A stretch of DNA of 64,000 bases from Nonomuraea africana (GTDB lineage Bacteria > Actinomycetota > Actinomycetes > Streptosporangiales > Streptosporangiaceae): contig NZ_JADBEF010000001.1 in NCBI RefSeq assembly GCF_014873535.1, forward strand, positions 3,224,001 to 3,288,000. Reading direction: 5' to 3'. The notes under the pieces were generated by a model that made no database searches, was not told the DNA's origin, and saw nothing but the letters and a program-made list of their open reading frames with translations. Positions 20,264-29,995 of this stretch are shown piece by piece (position 1 is the first letter of the stretch; every line of letters begins with the position of its first letter). Made by a program: the position numbers and the translations under genes.

Positions 20264-20297
20264 ATACCGATGGTATGCTCACATACCGTCGGTATGT
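20263..20297. promoter_or_regulatory. Two tandem TetR operators
   Basis: CATACCGATGGTATG (20263-20277) and CATACCGTCGGTATG (20282-20296) are near-identical 15-bp palindromes, 19 bp apart, in the spacer of the divergent TetR and VOC genes. The second extends to a 17-bp palindrome. The paired arrangement suggests two cooperative repressor dimers. Confidence 0.88.
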
Positions 20298-20310
20298 GAA
20301 AGGACGCGCC

Positions 20311-20733
20311 ATGACGCTGACCAGCTTCTATCCGGTTATCTGCACCACCCGTCTCAAGGAGTCGCACGACTTCTACACCCACCTGATGGGCTTCGAGACG
20401 ACCTTCGAGGCCGACTGGTACGTGAGCCTGCGCCGCGGGCCGTACGAGCTGGCCCTGCTCGACCCGAGCCACCCCACGCTCCCCGAGCGCTACCTCGGCA
20501 GGGCCGCGCAGGGGCTGCTGCTCAACTTCGAGGTCGAGGACGTCGACGCCGAGTGGGAGCGGCTGGTGGTGCGCGAGGGCCTGCCCGCCGAGCTGGAGCT
20601 GCGCAGCGAGGACTTCGGGCAGCGCCACTTCATCGTGGCCGACCCCAACGGCGTCCTGATCGACGTCATCACCCCCATCCCGCCGCAGGGCGAGTACATC
20701 GAGCAGTACGTCAACCCGGCAGACGCACAGTGA
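20311..20733 (+). CDS. VOC (glyoxalase/bleomycin-resistance) family protein
   Basis: ATG 20311 follows AAAGGA. The 140-residue protein has the paired beta-alpha-beta-beta-beta modules: [20 protein letters not shown] at the start and [13 protein letters not shown] to [15 protein letters not shown] in the second half. Such proteins bind a metal and modify or sequester small electrophiles or drugs. Control by the divergent TetR regulator suggests induction by a toxic compound. It ends with a terminator hairpin seven bases after the stop codon. Confidence 0.85.
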   Translation: MTLTSFYPVICTTRLKESHDFYTHLMGFETTFEADWYVSLRRGPYELALLDPSHPTLPERYLGRAAQGLLLNFEVEDVDAEWERLVVREGLPAELELRSEDFGQRHFIVADPNGVLIDVITPIPPQGEYIEQYVNPADAQ

Positions 20734-20739
20734 CCCCCC

Positions 20740-20771
20740 GGGGCCGCCCGCGCTTCACCGAGGGCGGCCCC
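20740..20771 (+). terminator. Rho-independent-type terminator after VOC gene
   Basis: GGGGCCGCCC (20740-20749) pairs perfectly with GGGCGGCCCC (20762-20771) around a 12-base loop, directly after the VOC stop codon. No U-tract follows. Confidence 0.75.
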
Positions 20772-20912
20772 GTCGCTCCCACCGTGGCAGGCCTTAGGTC
20801 GTCGTGACCGGGGCCGGGAGCCCGGTGTTCTGGTCGCGAGGGGTTGGGGGGCTGGGATTCGGCCCAGATTTCATGAGCCCGGTTGGAGCCAGGTGATGTA
20901 GTCGAGTTCGCC

Positions 20913-21071
20913 ATGGCGGGCGCCTACGCCTGGAACATCTCGCACCACGACTTCTTGATGCATCCCAAGCCCGGGTTCCACTACGTGGGCAGCTGGATCT
21001 GACTGTGTCTCCCGCTGGCCGTCATGGTTGCCCTGCTGCTGCCGGCAGCGACCCGCTGGTTCGACCGCTGA
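20913..21071 (+). pseudogene. Small membrane protein with in-frame stop
   Basis: From ATG 20913, 29 codons (AYAWNISHHDFLMHPKPGFH) run to TGA at 21000-21002. The same frame then continues LCLPLAVMVALLLPAATRWF to a second TGA at 21069. The hydrophobic second part would be the membrane helix of a roughly 52-residue protein if the first stop were sense. No clear ribosome binding site is present. It lies at the edge of the mobile-element scar. Confidence 0.4.
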
Positions 21072-21199
21072 CTTGAGGTAGGCGTCGATCGTCGGCTCCG
21101 CGGCGTGTCCGTCGGAGATGTATTCGATGTTGCTCGGTAGGCGCCAGGAGCCGGGGTGCTGGTGCTTCCGGAAGGCGTGCCGTCGACCGTGCGGCCTCG

Positions 21200-21480
21200 C
21201 GTCTCAGGGAAGGTGAAGCGGGGCCTGGGCGTGCTGCCAGGTGAAGTCGGCGAATGGGCCGCTTGTCATCGGCCGGTGCGTCCACGCAATCGACGACAAC
21301 ACCCGCTCCGTCCCGCCGCCGGGCGAAGTATCCGGTGCGTGCGAGCGGGTCTTACCGTCCTGCGTTGTCCAGAACAGCCAGAACGGCTGGGAGGCGATGC
21401 CGTTCACCGTGCGGTCAAAGTCGAGCAGCATGACGTGGTCGCGCTCCAGCCATGACTCGTACCCAATGAGGCTGTGCGTG
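21200..21480 (-). pseudogene. TnsA-like transposase endonuclease remnant, frameshifted
   Basis: On the minus strand the frame from about 21478 reads YESWLERDHVMLLDFDRTV, GIASQPFWLFW and SHAPD. One base shift near 21330 restores YFARRRDGAGVVVDCVDAPA. This is the conserved core of actinobacterial TnsA-like endonucleases (E, D and Q/K catalytic-fold residues in LERDHVMLLDF and VVVD). The sequence then degrades near 21200. It indicates a former Tn7-like or heteromeric transposon. Confidence 0.6.
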
Positions 21481-21504
21481 GTTGCCGACCACCAATCGCC
21501 CGGC

Positions 21505-21675
21505 AGGTGCTTCTTATGGGGGATGATGCGCCAGTTGCTGGCCGAGGGTTGGGAGATCAGCGCCGCGGACGTCGCTCAGCTGTCGCCGTACCTGACCGGG
21601 CACATCAGCCGGTTCGGCGTGTATGCCACCGACGTACTCCGGCTGCGCCCCGATGACTTCGATCCCGACCAGTAG
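21505..21675 (+). pseudogene. Tn3-family transposase C-terminal remnant
   Basis: The last about 50 codons before TAG 21673 read LLAEGWEISAADVAQLSPYL, then TGHISRFGVYATDVL and DDFDP. Tn3-family TnpA proteins end with the same pattern (LSPY-x2-EHI-x-RFG-x-Y-x-T-x-EL and a short DPxLD tail). No further TnpA sequence is found upstream, where the TnsA-like remnant lies on the other strand. Confidence 0.55.
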
Positions 21676-21889
21676 CGGGACGCCCGAGGCCGGGATGCGG
21701 GCAACGGCAGTGTGGTGAAAGGCAGTGTGGTGGTGGAAGAGCGGGAGCGGACGAGGCTCTGACGTCCTCGTCAAGTAACAGGGCAGGGCCCCGGCGGAGT
21801 CGTGGATTGATGCCTGATGTCTCGATGCGAGTCCGTAGCGGACGATATTGTTCTGAATCCTCCGTGATCCATTACTCTGTGGCATCCGC

Positions 21890-22561
21890 ATGTGGAACCT
21901 GACGTCGGGCGAGCCGGTCGGTGAGCCAATCACCGGTCACACCGGCCCGGTGCGGGCGATCGCCACCGCCGTCGTCGACGGCCAACCTGTGGTCGTGACC
22001 GGCAGCGACGATCACACCGTCCGAGTCTGGGACCTGGTCACCAGACAGCAACTCGGTAGCCCCCGGACCGGCCACACCGCAGCCGTCTGTTCAGTCGCCA
22101 CCACCGTCACGACCGGACAGCCGCTGGCCGTGACCGGGAGCAGCGACAAGACCGTACGGGTATGGAACCTCGCCACCGGTGAGGAGATCAGCCCACCCGG
22201 TGTTCGTCATCACCGGTGGGTACGCGCCGTCGCCACCGCCACGATCAAAGGGAAGCCAGTCACCGTGGCCGGTTCCTGGAACGGCAGCATCCGGATTCGG
22301 GACCTCAACACCAACCGGGAGACCGGCACCCACCCCTCAGGCCGCTACGGCGTGAGCGTGCAGCAGATCGCCACCGTCACCGTCGGCGGACAACCAGTCG
22401 CGATCACCAGCGGCAATGACTGGGACGAGACGGTGAAGCTATGGGACGTGACCACCGGCCAGCAGGTCGGCGAACTCCCCACCGACGGCGTACAGGCACT
22501 CACAGCGACAACCGTGAAGGGCCGCCCGATTGCCGTCACCGCCCGCCATGCATCACGCTGA
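21890..22561 (+). pseudogene. WD40-repeat protein fragment
   Basis: The 223-codon frame starts abruptly inside a blade (MWNLTSGEPVGEPITGHTGP) and holds about four WD40-like repeats with GSDDHTVRVWD and GSSDKTVRVWN motifs. The GH...WD spacing is that of bacterial WD40 proteins with G-x-V-A-x-T-A-x-V-D-G inserts. A complete seven-bladed propeller and any N-terminal effector (often a caspase-like, kinase or NACHT domain) are missing. No ribosome binding site precedes the ATG and the transposon scar is directly upstream, so I treat it as truncated. Confidence 0.7.
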
Positions 22562-22846
22562 TGTAGGGGCCTGCTGCAAGCAGGATGGCCAACCCCGAGC
22601 GGTGTGGGGGCTGGGGGTCAGGGTGCGCGGGTCACCGGGCGCGCGGGGAGGAGGCTGGGAGGGCGCTGGCCGGAGAGCCGGGGGCCGAGGTCGGGAGCCC
22701 AGACAGGGAGGCCGGAGGTCGGGAGGCTGAGGCTTGGAGCAGCGACGAAGGCCGGGACCTAGGAATCCAGGCCGGGAGCGGTGCGGGGGGCTGGGAGGCG
22801 CAGGTTCTCCAGGTGTTCTGTCGGGCCGTCCTCCCGATGAGACCCC
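22562..22846. other. Purine-rich low-complexity intergenic region
   Basis: About 285 bases strongly biased to G on the + strand, with many GGGAG, GGCCGG and GGAGG runs. No coding frame has support. It lies between the WD40 fragment and the end of the DNA ligase gene and could form G-rich secondary structure. Confidence 0.5.
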
Positions 22847-24931
22847 TTATCTGAACGCCGCGACGAGGTCGGCGAACTCCTCGGGGCTGAGGATCCGCAC
22901 GCCCAGCCCCTCGGCCTTGGTTCGCTTCGATCCGGCCTTCTCCCCCGCCACCAGCAGCGACGTCTTCGCCGACACGCTCGACGACGCCCTGCCTCCCGCC
23001 CGCTCGACCAGCTCGTTGACCTCGTTGCGCGACAACGCCTCCAGCGGCCCGCTCATCGCGCCTGTGACGACGACCGACATCCCGGCCAGCGGCAGCTCGG
23101 ACCCGGCGACCGGAGCGTCTTCGGCGGCGGAGGGCGCGGCGGTGGGCGCGGCGCCCGGCTCGGTCATGGCGACCCCTGCCTTGACCAGCTTGTCGATGAG
23201 CGGCCCCAGTCCGGCCAGCTCGGCCACCACCACCGGGGCCTTCTCCGGCCCGATGCCCTCCACCCCCTGGATCGCCTCGGCGCCGGCCGCCCTGATCGCC
23301 TCCATCGTGCCGAAGTGGCGGGCGATCCTGCGGCTCATCGACCGGCCCGTGCCGCGCACCCCGAGCGCGCAGAACACCCGGCTCAGCGGCCTGGTCTTCG
23401 CCTGCTCGATGGCGGCCAGCAGGTTGTCGCTGCTCACCTCGCCCATCCGCTCGAGCCCCAGCAGCTGCTCGCGGCTGAGGAAGAACAGGTCGGCGAAGTC
23501 GGCGATCAGCCCGGCGTCGAGCATCTGCAGGATGCGGTTGTCGGCGAGCCCCTCGATGTCGAGCTGGTCGCGCCCGACCGCGTAGGTGATGGAGGCGCTG
23601 GCCCTGCACGCCCTGCCGCGCACGCACCTCCACCGCTCCTGCGAGGTGTCGATGCCGTCGCCGCACGAGGGACACACCTGCGGGAACTCGATCGGCTGCT
23701 CGTCACCCGTGCGCAGATGCACCACTGGCGCCTCCACCCGCGGGATCACGTCGCCCGCCTTGTAGACGACGACGCTGTCGCCGAGCATGAGCCCGCGGCG
23801 GGTGATGTCGGCGACGTTGTGCAGCGTCGCGTACGTCACCCTGCTGCCGTCGAGCTCGACCGGTTCGAGGACGGCCCGAGGGGCGATGACGCCGGTGCGG
23901 CCGGTGTTCCACTCGACCGCGAGCAACTTGGTGATCTTCTCGGTGGCGGGCAGCTTGTAGGCGATCGCCCATCTCGGCGCGCGCGAGCCGAACCCGGCCT
24001 GCGCCTGGTCGCCCGCCAGGTCGCACTTGACCACGATGCCGTCGATGCCGAACGGCAGCTCGGCCCTGGCGGCGGCGATCTGCTCGATCCGCTCCTGCAC
24101 CCCCGTGACGTCGGCGGCGACGACGCCCGCCACCGCCGTCACGGCCGTCGTCTGGACGCCCTGCCCCGCGACCCACTCCATGATCTGGCTGTGCGGCAGT
24201 GCGCGCAGCCGCTCCGCCAGCTCGGAGTCGTCCTGGGGCGGCAGCGGCAGCGCGCCGTAGGCGAAGAACGTCAGCTCGCAGACGTACGGCCGGTCCTGGG
24301 CGCGCAGGGTGCCCGCCGCCGCGCTGCGCGGGTTGGCGAACGTCGTGCCGTCGTGCGCCTGGCGCTTGGCGCACGCCTGCGTGAACTGCTCGGCCGTCAT
24401 CATCACCTCGCCGCGCAGCTCCACCGTGACCGGCTCGGCCAGCCGCCCCGGCAGACCCGCGATGACGCCGATGGCGTGCGAGACGTCCTCGCCCGCGCTG
24501 CCGTCACCCCTGGTGACCAGCTGGACGAGCCGTCCGGCACGGTAGCGCGCGGAGACCGCGAGCCCGTCGAGCTTGGGCTCCACGCTCCAGGCGGTGACCT
24601 GCCGCCCGAGCCTGCGCTCCAGCGAGGCCACCCAGCCGACCAGCTGCTCGGCTTTGAAGACGTTGTCGAGCGAGAGCATCGGCACCGTGTGCGGCACGTC
24701 GCCCACCACCGCGCCGCCTGCCACCTTGCCCGTCGGGGAGTCGGGCAGCACCTCGTCGGGATGCGCCTCCTCGTAGGCCTCGATGCCGCGCACCAGCCGG
24801 TCGTAGGCGTCGTCGTCGAGCGCCGAGGTGCCGTCGGCGTAGTAGGCGGCGGAGGCGTCGACCGCCGACCGCACGGCCGCGGCGTAGGAGGCGTGGTCGG
24901 CGAGGAGGGTCATGGGGGGCGCGTCGCTCAT
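22847..24931 (-). CDS. ligA: NAD-dependent DNA ligase
   Basis: The 694-residue protein starts at [20 protein letters not shown]; longer in-frame openings upstream run through repeated intergenic sequence. Domains in order: Ia, adenylation with Lys120 ([11 protein letters not shown]), OB fold, Cys4 zinc finger (CPSCGDG...C...C), helix-hairpin-helix set ([23 protein letters not shown]) and a BRCT domain at the end ([13 protein letters not shown]). All catalytic parts are present. Several residues are unusual for the housekeeping enzyme, for example [19 protein letters not shown] in place of the common QVGRTG form and a compact Ia. It may therefore be a second, accessory LigA. Confidence 0.9.
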   Translation of the reverse strand: MSDAPPMTLLADHASYAAAVRSAVDASAAYYADGTSALDDDAYDRLVRGIEAYEEAHPDEVLPDSPTGKVAGGAVVGDVPHTVPMLSLDNVFKAEQLVGWVASLERRLGRQVTAWSVEPKLDGLAVSARYRAGRLVQLVTRGDGSAGEDVSHAIGVIAGLPGRLAEPVTVELRGEVMMTAEQFTQACAKRQAHDGTTFANPRSAAAGTLRAQDRPYVCELTFFAYGALPLPPQDDSELAERLRALPHSQIMEWVAGQGVQTTAVTAVAGVVAADVTGVQERIEQIAAARAELPFGIDGIVVKCDLAGDQAQAGFGSRAPRWAIAYKLPATEKITKLLAVEWNTGRTGVIAPRAVLEPVELDGSRVTYATLHNVADITRRGLMLGDSVVVYKAGDVIPRVEAPVVHLRTGDEQPIEFPQVCPSCGDGIDTSQERWRCVRGRACRASASITYAVGRDQLDIEGLADNRILQMLDAGLIADFADLFFLSREQLLGLERMGEVSSDNLLAAIEQAKTRPLSRVFCALGVRGTGRSMSRRIARHFGTMEAIRAAGAEAIQGVEGIGPEKAPVVVAELAGLGPLIDKLVKAGVAMTEPGAAPTAAPSAAEDAPVAGSELPLAGMSVVVTGAMSGPLEALSRNEVNELVERAGGRASSSVSAKTSLLVAGEKAGSKRTKAEGLGVRILSPEEFADLVAAFR

Positions 24932-24980
24932 GCGTTCATCATGCAGGGCGGCACCGACAATCTCGTGGGGACGACAGGGA

Positions 24981-25050
24981 GCGATAGTTGGCCCCGGGAA
25001 GCGATAGTTGGCCTCGTTGGTCCGTCTGATTCTGCGCAGGGCGGTGATCT
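24981..25050 (+). repeat. Repeat cluster: two 13-mers and left arm of 53-bp inverted repeat
   Basis: GCGATAGTTGGCC occurs at 24981-24993 and 25001-25013. Bases 24998-25050 are an exact reverse complement of 28469-28521. On the minus strand this arm reads [17 protein letters not shown], on the plus strand at the other copy the same peptide, so the repeat may be a fragment of a coding sequence. Confidence 0.85.
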
Positions 25051-25127
25051 CCCTGGGAGCGACAGATCTGCCCAAATAACGATCCCAAAGTCGCGTCATC
25101 AAGCGATCCAGATCGCGGCCTTGGTGA

Positions 25128-27395
25128 TCACCTCTGGATTTCCCGGTCGGAGCCGGTGGCGACGATCCGCAGGGCACATAGCGTCAGGTAGTACCTGTCG
25201 TGCGAGCCGAGGCCGAGGTAGGTCTCCAGTGGCGCTTTCTCGAGCAGATCGAGGACGGCGGAGATGTGGCGGGCGTGGGCGGCCTGCCTGACCAGTTCGG
25301 CGTTCGCGCCCGAGCGTTGACCGCGGGGCGTACGGAGGAACCTCTCGTAGGCCTCGACCAGACCAGTGATCTCCTGCGGGGTCGGCGGCTCGGGTGCCGG
25401 AGGCGCCGCGTCGCGCCGTGGGGCCTTGTTCAGGATCCTCTCGATCTGCGGGGCGACCTGGGGCCGGAGGCGTTCGGGGCAGAGCTCGACGAACCGTGCC
25501 GCCCGGTCCGCCTCGTTCCGCCACGCGTGCAGGATAGCGATCTCGCGTGCCAGCCCTGGGGCGTGCAGGCCTTCCGGGTCGCCCGCCCTGACCCGCTCGA
25601 CCACCTCGCCGGCGAGCAGGAGCAGGTCCTCGAAGGTCGCGGTGTCCGGTGGCGGCCACGCGGGCGGCTCGGCCGGGCGCGGGGTGCCGCCCCGGAAGGA
25701 TTCGACCAGCTCGTCGAGGGGAGGGGTGGCTCCATCCGCGGCCGCGGGAGCGTTCAGGAAGATCTCCAGGCCGCCCCAGCGCACCGGCCAGGCGAACCGG
25801 CGGTCCACCGACCAGGCGAGCAGCGTGTCCAGGTCACGTTCCCGGCCGGCTGGGGCGATCACCAGCCCGGGCTCGAACGCGACTCCCCAGGTGCGCGCGT
25901 CCAGCGCGAAAGCGGGGTGGAGCTCGAACTCCAGGCCGAGGTCCTCCCCGTCCTCCTCCAGCGGGTTCGGTCCGGGCGGCTCCCGCAGGAACTGGAACGC
26001 GCCGACCACCTCACCGGTCCCGGCCCCGACGAACCGCAGCCCCGGGATCGTCCCGTTCTCCTCGTCGAGCGAGGTGACGATGACCAGCACGTCATCCGCG
26101 CCCCACAGCACCCCGTCCGCGTCCTCTGGTACCTCGACCACCCGCAGTCGCTCGGGGCGTTCACCCAGCTCCCAGACCTCGACCCGGCCCTCGTCGGTCA
26201 GGCAGGCGGCGCGGCCGCCATCCGGCGACCACGCCCACGAGGTAAGGTCAGGCGTGTCATACCCGGTCGGGCTGAGCGCCAGGTCCAGGTCGTAGTCGTG
26301 CTCACCGGTCGCCCTGACGATGCTCACGCCCGGGCGCGCGCCCTCGTCGTTGTTCGCAGGCGTCACGACCGCCAGCCGTCCGGCCGGGCCCCAGGACAGC
26401 AGCGCGGCACCCGGGCGGGCGGCGTGCACCGCCACCGGCTCCCCGGTCACCGCATCGCTGATCACCAGCTGACCGTCCCGCTGGTGGGCCAGGTGCCGTT
26501 CGTCTGGACTCCAAGCCGGCAGCGGGCCATCGAGATCGTGGGTGGCCCTCAGCCAGACGACCCTGCGCGCGGCGACGTCGATAGAGCATGCCCACCCGGA
26601 CGACTCGTATCCATAGACCCGTTCGCCGTCCTTCGACCACGCGGACCAATCGAGGGAGAGCGGCTCTCCGCCGAGTACGGCGAGCATCTCGTCGAACAGC
26701 GACTCGACCGGCACCAGAGCGGCGACGTCATCGATGTCCGCGACGTCCTCCAGCGAGATGAGCCGGCCTCGCTGCTCCTCCCGGTACCAACCGCCCCACA
26801 TCATCACGCGTTCGCCGTCGGGCGCGAAGGCGAAGCACGGTCGCGAATCACTCACGTTCACCTGGGCGATCGGCTCGCCCACCGAGCCCTCCTGGCCGCC
26901 GAACGATTCCCAGACCCCCACCTGCGACTTGCTGTGCACCACCGCGACCCGGGAAGCGTCGGCCGACCACTGGATCATGTGCCGGTCGCTCTCCCAGCCC
27001 ACGCCGCCGGGAATCCCGTCGATGACATTGACGCAGCGGCCGGTGGCGACCTCCCAGATCTGCAGCACGCCGCCGTCGTCGAACTCCTCGCCGACCGCGC
27101 TCCCGAGCGCCAGGTACCGGCCGCAGGGGCTGAGCGCGTGCGCCAGCACCTGGGCGCGATGCGTGTCGGCATGGCGGAGCAGGGCGCCGTACGCCTTGAT
27201 CTTCGCAGTCGCGTAGCGGTGCGCCTCGGTGACGCCGTGCGCCCGTTCCAACGCGGTGAGCGCGTCGCGGAGCGGCGGCAGGTCGCGTCCGGGCGTGAAC
27301 GCGGACCAGTCGGCAGCGCCCAGTATCTCCAGCGCCGCGTCGGGGTCCCCCACCATCTCGGGGAAATTGCCCGCAATGATCATGCCGCCAGACAT
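25128..27395 (-). CDS. Large beta-propeller (WD40-like) protein of unknown function
   Basis: From ATG 27395 the protein has 755 residues; ATG 27383 is an alternative. After an N-terminal helical part ([20 protein letters not shown]), residues about 100-480 contain repeated blade motifs such as [42 protein letters not shown] and [23 protein letters not shown], giving at least seven blades. Residues about 480-755 are helical, with [20 protein letters not shown] and [16 protein letters not shown]. There is no signal peptide or enzyme motif. It may be a cytosolic scaffold. Direct repeats of GGCCATCT lie just upstream of the start. Confidence 0.75.
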   Translation of the reverse strand: MSGGMIIAGNFPEMVGDPDAALEILGAADWSAFTPGRDLPPLRDALTALERAHGVTEAHRYATAKIKAYGALLRHADTHRAQVLAHALSPCGRYLALGSAVGEEFDDGGVLQIWEVATGRCVNVIDGIPGGVGWESDRHMIQWSADASRVAVVHSKSQVGVWESFGGQEGSVGEPIAQVNVSDSRPCFAFAPDGERVMMWGGWYREEQRGRLISLEDVADIDDVAALVPVESLFDEMLAVLGGEPLSLDWSAWSKDGERVYGYESSGWACSIDVAARRVVWLRATHDLDGPLPAWSPDERHLAHQRDGQLVISDAVTGEPVAVHAARPGAALLSWGPAGRLAVVTPANNDEGARPGVSIVRATGEHDYDLDLALSPTGYDTPDLTSWAWSPDGGRAACLTDEGRVEVWELGERPERLRVVEVPEDADGVLWGADDVLVIVTSLDEENGTIPGLRFVGAGTGEVVGAFQFLREPPGPNPLEEDGEDLGLEFELHPAFALDARTWGVAFEPGLVIAPAGRERDLDTLLAWSVDRRFAWPVRWGGLEIFLNAPAAADGATPPLDELVESFRGGTPRPAEPPAWPPPDTATFEDLLLLAGEVVERVRAGDPEGLHAPGLAREIAILHAWRNEADRAARFVELCPERLRPQVAPQIERILNKAPRRDAAPPAPEPPTPQEITGLVEAYERFLRTPRGQRSGANAELVRQAAHARHISAVLDLLEKAPLETYLGLGSHDRYYLTLCALRIVATGSDREIQR

Positions 27396-27433
27396 TAGCG
27401 GACGTGGGCGACAGATCATCAGGATTTCACAGG

Positions 27434-27465
27434 GGCCATCTGCCGCCCCCAGGGCCATCTATCGC
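27434..27465 (-). repeat. Two further copies of the 13-mer repeat upstream of propeller gene
   Basis: Read on the minus strand, 27465-27453 is GCGATAGATGGCC and 27446-27434 is GCGGCAGATGGCC, close variants of the 13-mer at 24981 and 25001. They lie just upstream of the beta-propeller gene and directly beside the IS element. Confidence 0.6.
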
Positions 27466-27467
27466 CC

Positions 27468-28450
27468 CTAGACGAGTAAGTCCTAAGTCGGGTTAGTGGT
27501 CATAGGCGATCAGTGACCGGGTGACGGGCTGGCCGGTAGCGCGGTTGTGCCAAATAGCGGCGGTCAACGCCAAGATGCGCTGGGCGATGCGCGCGCCGAC
27601 CCCCTCAGGGCTGCGTCCGCCGTGGAGTTCCAGGTCGAGTTGGCCTTTGAGGGTGTCGTTGACCGATTCGATGAGCTGGCGGATGGGTTTGAGGAGCTGC
27701 TCGCCCGGGCGGGGTGTGCGGTTGCGGTAGGACGGCCGCAGCAGCCGCACGCCCCGTTCGGCCAGGTAGTGGTCCAGTTCGGCCGAGACGTAGCCCTTGT
27801 CGGCGATGATCAGCAGCCCGGGTCGGGTGGCGAGCAGATGCGGGTCGTGGTCCAAGACGGCCATCAGCACCTGCCGTTCGTCGATCTTCGGGGTGGCCAG
27901 GGCCCAGCTGATCGGCAGTCCGGCCGGGGTGCAGACCAGGTGCAGCCGCAGACCCCAAAACCAGCGGGAGTGGGAGCGGCAGTAGCCGTAGCCGGCCCAG
28001 CCGGCCAGGTCCGAGCGCTGCGTGGTGGGGCGGGAGCGGCCGCATTCGACCGGGGTGGAGTCGACCACCCAGACCGGGTCGGCCCACAGATCGGTGTCGA
28101 GGGCCAGGGCCCGGATGGCGCGCTGGAGCAGGGGCAGGGCCGCGCGGAGCCGTTTGTTGTAGCCGGATTGGCCGGGCAGGTAGGGGAAGGCGCCGGGCAG
28201 GTGCCGGGGGACGAACCGCAGCCAGCGGGCCTCGGAGCCGATCCCGAGCAGGACTTGGGCGACCGCTAAGGTCAGCAGTTCGGCGTCGGTCAGCTTGGGT
28301 GGGCGGCCGAGGCGGGGCGCTTTGCCGAGCCAGTCGTCGATCTTCACGTACAGTGCGGTGAGAAGGGTGTTGAGGTCTGTCGTCACAAACGGATCATCAA
28401 CACCCTTCGTCGTTCCCGCAGCCGAAACGACTTAGGACTTACTCGTCTAG
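27468..28450 (-). mobile_element. IS982-family insertion sequence, apparently intact
   Basis: The element is bounded by perfect inverted repeats: GACGAGTAAGTCCTAAGTCG at 27471-27490 and its complement at 28428-28447; with flanking CTA/TAG the match is 23 bp. CTAG on both sides (27468-27471, 28447-28450) may be a 4-bp target duplication. The 983-bp length and single transposase gene fit IS982. Intact reading frame and perfect ends suggest recent insertion. Confidence 0.88.
27493..28386 (-). CDS. IS982-family transposase
   Basis: The 297-residue DDE transposase has the IS982 pattern: N-terminal LTDAELLTLAVAQVLLGIGS, then VVDSTPVECGRSR (first Asp), LLIIADKGYVSAELD (second Asp) and LIESVNDTLKGQL (catalytic Glu). 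Near the end RILALTAAIWHN is the usual closing helix. No frameshift is present. The start codon is 42 bases inside the right inverted repeat, where the promoter is expected. It should be able to move the element. Confidence 0.93.
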   Translation of the reverse strand: MTTDLNTLLTALYVKIDDWLGKAPRLGRPPKLTDAELLTLAVAQVLLGIGSEARWLRFVPRHLPGAFPYLPGQSGYNKRLRAALPLLQRAIRALALDTDLWADPVWVVDSTPVECGRSRPTTQRSDLAGWAGYGYCRSHSRWFWGLRLHLVCTPAGLPISWALATPKIDERQVLMAVLDHDPHLLATRPGLLIIADKGYVSAELDHYLAERGVRLLRPSYRNRTPRPGEQLLKPIRQLIESVNDTLKGQLDLELHGGRSPEGVGARIAQRILALTAAIWHNRATGQPVTRSLIAYDH

Positions 28451-28468
28451 CCACATCTGGTGAGGCTC

Positions 28469-28521
28469 AGATCACCGCCCTGCGCAGAATCAGACGGACC
28501 AACGAGGCCAACTATCGCTTC
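28469..28521 (-). repeat. Right arm of 53-bp inverted repeat
   Basis: Exact reverse complement of 24998-25050, located 19 bases beyond the IS982 right end. The pair brackets the beta-propeller gene and the IS element (about 3.5 kb). It includes another copy of GCGATAGTTGGCC (complement of 28506-28518). Confidence 0.9.
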
Positions 28522-28545
28522 GTGTCTCACCGTCCCCCGACAGGC

Positions 28546-29748
28546 TCAGCGGTCGAGGCGCAGGCTGCCGACCGGGTGCGGCCCCGCGGTCTCCAGCCGG
28601 TACTCCACGCCCGACTTGTCGCGGTTTTCCTGGATCACTCTCTCGGACGGCGCCCGCTCGTCGCCCATGAGCGCCGCCTGCATCTTCTCGAACCGTTCGT
28701 GGGCCTCCTGGACGTACCCGGTGCCCAGCGTCGTGTAGTCGATCTGCGTGGCGATCAGGTCGCGCAGGTACTCCTTGTTCGGCTCGAAGGTCACCGGCAC
28801 CGGCAGCTCGGGCGCCACGACCTCCTCGGGGTCGCGGCCGTCGTTCTTCTTGAACAGCTCGGCCGCCAGCCGCAGGTGCTCCAGCTCCATGTTGAGGTGG
28901 AGCTCCCAGATCGCCTTGATACGCGGGTCGGACTCGGTCTCCATGAACGAGTGATACAGGTAGCACTCGTTGTACTCGTGGTTGAGCAGCATCTCCCACC
29001 AGCTCTCGCCCGGGTCGACGAGCGACTCGTAGTGGGTGACGTGCTCCTCCTCGATCAGCCCGATCTCCTGGTAGAGCTGGCGGGCGATCGGCTCCATGTA
29101 CTCGGGGCCGACGTTCATGTAGAAGTTCATGGTCTGCTGCTCGGCAGCCATGATCGTCAGCGCGTGCAGCTTGGAGATCGGGGCCGCGGAGCTCCTGTCG
29201 TACGGCTCGCGCACGTTGTCGACCGGATCGCGGTGGTGCAGGTACGTCGGACGCCCCGGCATGACCTCGGTCAGCTGGTCGACGACCTTCTCCGCCTTGC
29301 GGTGCTCGATCATCTCGTACAGGTTCGCGTAACGGTAGAGATGGTCGAAGTCCTCCAGCACGCCGAACTCGTAGGCCTGCTGCAGGTAGGGGTCGGGCTC
29401 CATGCGGGCCACCCAGGCGGTCAGGTCCACCGCGACCTGCTCGTAGGCCAGCGTGGTCTCCAGCACCGAGGCCAGGCCGGGCAGCAGCCAGTTGACCACC
29501 TTCTGCTGCTGGGCCTCGACGTAGCGGACACGGGCCAGCTGCCGCTTGAGCTCCAGGTCGGGGCAGTGCCGGGCGAACTGGTGGCTGAACATGATCCCCT
29601 CGACCTCGATGCCGTTCATCGCGATGATGCGGCAGCGCGTGTAGGGGTCGGCGTTGTCCGGGTCGATCGGCGTCACGTTCAACTCGCGCCAGTTGCGCAA
29701 CTGCCTGTCCAGCGGAATGCCCCGCTCCCGCAACGGATTGAAGGTCAT
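28546..29748 (-). CDS. Ferritin-like superfamily protein
   Basis: The 400-residue protein contains several helices with carboxylate/His pairs typical of a diiron four-helix bundle: EVEGIMFSHQFARH, EAQQQKVVNW, EDFDHLYRYANLYEMIEHRKAEKV, AAEQQTMNFYMNVGPEYMEPIARQ, IEEEHVTHYESL and ELHLNMELEHLRLAAELF. Two bundles may be present. It has no signal peptide. The enzyme or storage role is not known to me. It is divergent from a hemerythrin-domain gene 250 bases away, another non-heme diiron protein, which points to an oxygen- or iron-related stress function. Confidence 0.75.
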   Translation of the reverse strand: MTFNPLRERGIPLDRQLRNWRELNVTPIDPDNADPYTRCRIIAMNGIEVEGIMFSHQFARHCPDLELKRQLARVRYVEAQQQKVVNWLLPGLASVLETTLAYEQVAVDLTAWVARMEPDPYLQQAYEFGVLEDFDHLYRYANLYEMIEHRKAEKVVDQLTEVMPGRPTYLHHRDPVDNVREPYDRSSAAPISKLHALTIMAAEQQTMNFYMNVGPEYMEPIARQLYQEIGLIEEEHVTHYESLVDPGESWWEMLLNHEYNECYLYHSFMETESDPRIKAIWELHLNMELEHLRLAAELFKKNDGRDPEEVVAPELPVPVTFEPNKEYLRDLIATQIDYTTLGTGYVQEAHERFEKMQAALMGDERAPSERVIQENRDKSGVEYRLETAGPHPVGSLRLDR

Positions 29749-29995
29749 CTGGTCAGCGCTCCCTCGAGCCGCAGTGAGCGACAGGGCTCCTGCCCTGCGC
29801 GCCGGTCCTGTTCACCGCCCGCCGCGGGGGGCGCCGTCCATGCGAAGGCGGACGGCGGGCGACCGCACGAGAGCCCTACCCGGCGGCCTGCCCGGCAACC
29901 TCCTCGTTGGGCGGGCCCCGGTTGTGGAATGCGTAAAGCCGGGCGTGGCCCCTCGGCGCGCGGGTAGGCACGCCGTACTCGAAAGGAGACCGCTC

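Noticed and set aside
22562..22846. Open frames in the G-rich stretch.
   Set aside because: Composition alone keeps them open; there are no start signals and no similarity to known proteins.
24932..25177. A longer DNA ligase with about 80 extra N-terminal residues.
   Set aside because: The extension runs through the repeated 13-mer and 53-bp repeat; family members start at the MSDAPP region, and no ribosome binding site supports the upstream start.
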